A stretch of 9,423 nucleotides of DNA. Source: Glacieibacterium sp038211965. Lineage in GTDB: Bacteria; Pseudomonadota; Alphaproteobacteria; Sphingomonadales; Sphingomonadaceae. Location of the stretch: the NCBI GenBank assembly GCA_038211965.1, contig JBBQVB010000100.1, positions 1-9,423 on the forward strand, written 5' to 3'. The notes under the pieces are model-generated. The model was not told where the DNA came from, ran no database searches, and saw nothing but the letters and a program-made list of their open reading frames with translations. Position numbers and translations under genes: made by a program. Positions 6,816 through 9,423 of the stretch are shown piece after piece (the first letter of the stretch is position 1; every line of letters starts with the position of its first letter).

Positions 6816-6902
6816 TGGTGCCCAGGAAAGGACTCGAACCTTCACATCGTTACCAATACCAGCACCTGAAGCTGGCGCGTCTACCAATTCCGCCACCTGG
6901 GC
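6816..6902 (-). tRNA. tRNA-Leu, anticodon CAG
   Basis: Read on the minus strand, the gene starts GCCCAGG and ends CCTGGGC, a perfect seven-pair acceptor stem, followed by discriminator A and an encoded CCA (6816-6818). The anticodon stem CCAGC/GCTGG encloses the loop TTCAGGT, giving anticodon CAG, which reads the leucine codon CUG. A long variable arm (class II) and the T-loop GGTTCGAGTCC are present. CUG/CTG is the most frequent leucine codon in GC-rich genomes like this one. The gene's 3' end faces the accessory genes to its left, the arrangement expected if an element had integrated into the tRNA. Confidence 0.97.
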
Positions 6903-6918
6903 AGGTTGCGAGGCTGGG

Positions 6919-6947
6919 CGGTTAGGGGGGTGCGCAGCGGTTGTCAA
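6919..6947 (-). promoter_or_regulatory. Promoter of tRNA-Leu (-35 TTGACA, 17-base spacer, -10 TAACCG)
   Basis: On the minus strand a perfect -35 box TTGACA (6942-6947) is followed after 17 bases by TAACCG (6919-6924). The -10 box ends 16 bases before the mature tRNA 5' end. A consensus -35 with a weaker, GC-tolerant -10 is usual for housekeeping promoters of stable RNA genes in alphaproteobacteria. No transcription start has been shown here. Confidence 0.65.
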
Positions 6948-7003
6948 CGTTGGGCGGGTGCGCCACAAGCCGCCGCGCGGGCGGTAGCCAGGAAGGGACG
7001 GCG

Positions 7004-7954
7004 TTGGACGGGCTTTGCGTGATCGTCGGCGGCTCGGGCTTTGTCGGGCGCTACCTCGTTCAGGCGCTCGCGGCGACGGGCGTGCGATTGCGCGTCGTGA
7101 CGCGCAATCCCGATGGCGCATCGTTCCTCAAGCCCCTCGGCGGGCTCGGGCAAATCCAGATCGTGCGCGGCGATGTCCGTGATAGGGCGTCGCTGGCGCG
7201 CGCCTTCGACGGCGCGACGGCGGGGGTCAATCTTGTCGGCATCCTCGCCGAAAGTGGCGGTCAGCGTTTCGATGCAGTGCAGGCAAGGGGCGCGGGCAAT
7301 GTCGCGCAGGCCGCTGCTGCCGCAGGCATCGCGTCGTTCGTGCAGGTCTCTGCAATCGGGGCCGACGCGCGTGCCAAGGCCGCCTATGGCCGCACGAAGG
7401 CGGCGGGCGAGGCAGCAGTGCTCGCGGCACTGCCGCATGCGACGGTGCTCCGACCCTCGATCATCTTTGGGCGCGAGGACCAGTTCTTCAACCGCTTCGC
7501 GGCGCTCGCGACGACGCTGCCAGTGATGCCCGTCGTCGCAGGCCGCACGCGTTTCCAGCCGGTCTACGTCCTCGATGTCGCGCACGCCATCGTCGCCGCG
7601 CTGGGCAACCCTACGCAGCACGGTGGCACGACCTATGCGCTCGGCGGCCCCGACGTGCGCAGCTTCCGCGACATTCTCGCCTGGATCGTCGCTGAGGTGC
7701 GCCCGGGCAAGCGGCTCGTCGACGTCCCCGACGGCGTTGCCGCGCTGATGGCAACGGCGGGCGATTTCGTGCCCGGCGCGCCGATGACTTCGGGCCAGTG
7801 GCAGATGCTTCAGTCGGACAATGTCGTGCCGGCCGGGGCACCGGGGCTGGCCGAGCTGGGCATCGCCGCGACGCCGATGGCGAGCATCGTCCCGGCCTAT
7901 CTCGAACGCTACCGGACCGGCGGGCGTTTCCACCGCGATCCAATCGTCCCCTGA
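7004..7954 (+). CDS. NDUFA9-type NAD(P)-binding oxidoreductase (atypical short-chain dehydrogenase family)
   Basis: A Rossmann-fold protein of 316 residues. It opens DGLCVIVGGSGFVG, with the nucleotide-binding glycine motif GGSGFVG at 9-15. An Asp in RGDVRD follows the third strand, VNLVGIL lies where SDR proteins contact the cofactor, and a YxxxK pair sits at Tyr128/Lys132. Later segments VLRPSIIFGREDQFFNRFA and FQPVYVLDVAHAI are characteristic of the complex I NDUFA9-like subfamily, whose bacterial members are linked to respiratory complex I assembly or to quinone or sugar-nucleotide metabolism; the exact substrate cannot be read here. The start chosen is TTG 7004, because GGAAGGGA (6991-6998) lies just upstream and the glycine motif falls at the usual distance; an upstream in-frame start at 6941 overlaps the tRNA promoter. 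It ends 13 bases before uppP, so the two are probably co-transcribed. Confidence 0.85.
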   Translation: MDGLCVIVGGSGFVGRYLVQALAATGVRLRVVTRNPDGASFLKPLGGLGQIQIVRGDVRDRASLARAFDGATAGVNLVGILAESGGQRFDAVQARGAGNVAQAAAAAGIASFVQVSAIGADARAKAAYGRTKAAGEAAVLAALPHATVLRPSIIFGREDQFFNRFAALATTLPVMPVVAGRTRFQPVYVLDVAHAIVAALGNPTQHGGTTYALGGPDVRSFRDILAWIVAEVRPGKRLVDVPDGVAALMATAGDFVPGAPMTSGQWQMLQSDNVVPAGAPGLAELGIAATPMASIVPAYLERYRTGGRFHRDPIVP

Positions 7955-7967
7955 CATCGGAGTCTCT

Positions 7968-8771
7968 GTGGATCACAGCCTGCTCGACATCATCATCCTC
8001 GGCATCGTCGAGGGGCTGACCGAATTTCTGCCAGTGTCGTCGACGGGGCACCTGATCCTCGCGGGCGAGCTGCTCGGCTATGACCCCGAGCGCTGGAAGG
8101 TGTTCAACATCGTCATCCAGCTCGGCGCGATCCTGGCGATCGTCGTGCTGTACTGGCGGACGCTGCTCACCGTCGCGACCGGGGCACTGGCGGGCAAGGC
8201 GCTGCCGCTGCGCTTCGTCCGCAACGTGCTGGTGGCGTTTATTCCGGCAGCCGTGCTCGGACTCGCGTTCCACAAGCAGATCGAGGCGCTGCTCGGGCGT
8301 GCCGATGTCGTCGCGGTCGCGCTGATCGTCGGCGGCATCGCGATCCTGCTTGTCGAGCGGCTGGCGAAGCGCGCGACGGTGACCGGCGTCGGCGAAATGC
8401 CGGTGCGGACCGCGCTCGGTATCGGCGCCGTCCAGTGCCTGGCGATGATCCCCGGCGTCAGCCGCTCGGGCGCGACGATCATGGGGGCGCTGGCGATGGG
8501 CGTCGAGCGGCGCACGGCGGCGGAGTTCAGCTTTTTCCTCGCGATCCCGACGATGCTCGGTGCAACGACGCTCGAACTCTACAAGAATCGCACGGGGCTC
8601 GATGCGCAGGAGCTCGGGTCGATCGGCCTCGGGTTCGCGGTGTCGTTCGTGGTCGCGCTGGTCGTCGTCAAGGCGTTCGTGGCGGTCATCGGGCGCTACG
8701 GCTTTGCGCCATTTGCGTGGTACCGCATCGTCGCAGGAAGTGCCGCGCTGATCTGGCTGTTGGTGCGATAG
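7968..8771 (+). CDS. uppP: Undecaprenyl-diphosphatase (UppP/BacA)
   Basis: An integral inner-membrane enzyme of 267 residues, the usual family length. It removes a phosphate from undecaprenyl diphosphate, recycling the lipid carrier for peptidoglycan and other surface polymers, and gives low-level bacitracin resistance. The first conserved region, GIVEGLTEFLPVSSTGHL, gives Glu15, Glu19 and His28, matching E. coli Glu17, Glu21 and His30. The second, PGVSRSGAT at 162-170, supplies the catalytic-site Arg166. Several hydrophobic helices span the rest (for example VIQLGAILAIVVLYW and IGLGFAVSFVVALVVV). The start is GTG 7968, with GGAG at 7959-7962. It follows the NDUFA9-like gene by 13 bases, a linkage I associate with sphingomonads. 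The downstream 155 bases separate it from gltD. Confidence 0.97.
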   Translation: MDHSLLDIIILGIVEGLTEFLPVSSTGHLILAGELLGYDPERWKVFNIVIQLGAILAIVVLYWRTLLTVATGALAGKALPLRFVRNVLVAFIPAAVLGLAFHKQIEALLGRADVVAVALIVGGIAILLVERLAKRATVTGVGEMPVRTALGIGAVQCLAMIPGVSRSGATIMGALAMGVERRTAAEFSFFLAIPTMLGATTLELYKNRTGLDAQELGSIGLGFAVSFVVALVVVKAFVAVIGRYGFAPFAWYRIVAGSAALIWLLVR

Positions 8772-8835
8772 TCTTATATTGGTACTATAAAGCGTGATGC
8801 CGTTATAGCTTGTCGATCGCACTCTAGGTTTCACG

Positions 8836-8864
8836 TTGAAATAGTCAATATTGCTGCCCTATCG
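8836..8864 (+). promoter_or_regulatory. Possible promoter for gltD
   Basis: The 155-base gap before gltD is AT-richer than its surroundings. It contains TTGAAA (8836-8841), a 17-base spacer and CTATCG (8859-8864). The -35 is good and the -10 weak, so this is a guess by spacing. It would place the start of transcription near 8871, about 56 bases before the gltD ATG. No operator for nitrogen control is evident. Confidence 0.3.
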
Positions 8865-8926
8865 ACGAAATCATGCGTGACAAGCGGCGCGCACGCACTT
8901 ATGCACACGCCCGAAAGGGAGTCGCG

Positions 8927-9423
8927 ATGGCCGATGCCACGATGCTGCGCTTTACCGACCGCGTGCAGGCTTATCCGACCAAGCGCGCCGCCGGCGCGCG
9001 CGCGCACGATTTCGCCGAGATCGCCGCACCCTATCTGATTGCGCGCGCCGAGGAGCAGGCCGGGCGCTGCTCGCAGTGCGGGGTGCCGTTTTGCCAGGTC
9101 CATTGCCCGCTACACAACCACATCCCCGACTGGCTGCGCCTGACCGCAGAGGGACGGCTCGAGGAGGCTTACGAACTGTCCAACGCGACCTCGTCGATGC
9201 CCGAGATTTGCGGGCGAATCTGCCCGCAGGACCGGCTGTGCGAGGGCAATTGCGTCATCGAGAAGGACTTCGGGTCGGTGACCATCGGCGCGGTCGAGAA
9301 GTTCATCACCGATACGGCGTGGGACAATGGCTGGGTCAAGCCTCTGGTCGCGGTCGCCGACCGGCGCGCGCAATCGGTGGGCATTGTCGGTGCGGGACCG
9401 GCGGGGCTGACCGCTGCCGAGAT
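8927..9423 (+). CDS. gltD: Glutamate synthase small (beta) subunit, N-terminal part (3' end outside window)
   Basis: The first 165 residues of the NADPH-oxidising subunit of glutamate synthase, which passes electrons to the large subunit so that 2-oxoglutarate and glutamine become two glutamates. The two cysteine clusters expected for iron-sulphur binding are present: Cys48, 51, 56, 60 (CSQCGVPFCQVHC) and Cys95, 99, 105, 109 (CGRICPQDRLCEGNC). Residues 155-160 (GAGPAG) start the FAD-binding Rossmann fold. ATG 8927 is preferred, as AAAGGGAG (8914-8921) sits five bases upstream; the ATG at 8901 is out of frame. Related FAD/iron-sulphur subunits, such as those of dihydropyrimidine dehydrogenase, share this fold, but the N-terminal sequence fits GltD best. 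The frame is still open at the window end; gltB is not in view. Confidence 0.93.
   Translation, partial: MADATMLRFTDRVQAYPTKRAAGARAHDFAEIAAPYLIARAEEQAGRCSQCGVPFCQVHCPLHNHIPDWLRLTAEGRLEEAYELSNATSSMPEICGRICPQDRLCEGNCVIEKDFGSVTIGAVEKFITDTAWDNGWVKPLVAVADRRAQSVGIVGAGPAGLTAAE

Noticed and set aside
7611..8834. Open frame of 407 codons on the minus strand opposite the NDUFA9-like gene and uppP.
   Set aside because: It is rich in Asp, Arg and His, with no domain, and antisense to a clear uppP gene.

Overview
The window is GC-rich (roughly two-thirds G+C by eye), with strong G/C preference at third codon positions. The right third looks like ordinary alphaproteobacterial core genome, most likely from a sphingomonad. 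It has a tRNA-Leu gene, an NDUFA9-type NAD(P)-binding oxidoreductase, undecaprenyl-diphosphatase (uppP) and the start of the glutamate synthase small subunit (gltD). The sphingomonad assignment is inferred from gene content, gene order and codon use, not from a search.

Layout. (1) Positions 1 to about 636 are visibly less GC-rich and encode the N-terminal GTPase half of a dynamin-like protein on the + strand. (2) At about 633-645 this breaks off and joins GC-rich DNA encoding, on the - strand, a TIR-domain protein cut just after its TIR domain. (3) After a short divergent spacer, four + strand genes follow: a SLOG-type/four-transmembrane (SLATT-like) protein that seems to lack the N-terminal part of its SLOG domain; an unrecognised 364-residue protein with a DRG(L/V)G tandem repeat; an unrecognised 136-residue protein; and, coupled to it by an ATGA overlap, a secreted, probably outer-membrane beta-barrel protein with an apparent frameshift. 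(4) Convergent with these, on the - strand, is a stand-alone protein with the lysine pair, DxD and histidine of the ExoY/CyaA/edema-factor (class II) nucleotidyl cyclases. (5) tRNA-Leu(CAG) with its own promoter follows, and then the core genes.

How the genes may work together. uppP recycles the lipid carrier for cell-wall synthesis; gltD belongs to ammonium assimilation; the NDUFA9-like protein sits just ahead of uppP, probably in the same transcript. Left of the tRNA, the set (dynamin-like GTPase, TIR, SLOG/4TM, class II cyclase-like protein) is typical in kind of nucleotide-signalling conflict or defence islands. At least three of these genes look truncated or frameshifted, so the region resembles an eroding or rearranged accessory island ending next to a tRNA gene. 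The most interesting items are the stand-alone class II cyclase-like gene and the SLOG/4TM to beta-barrel gene set, which I cannot match to a named system.
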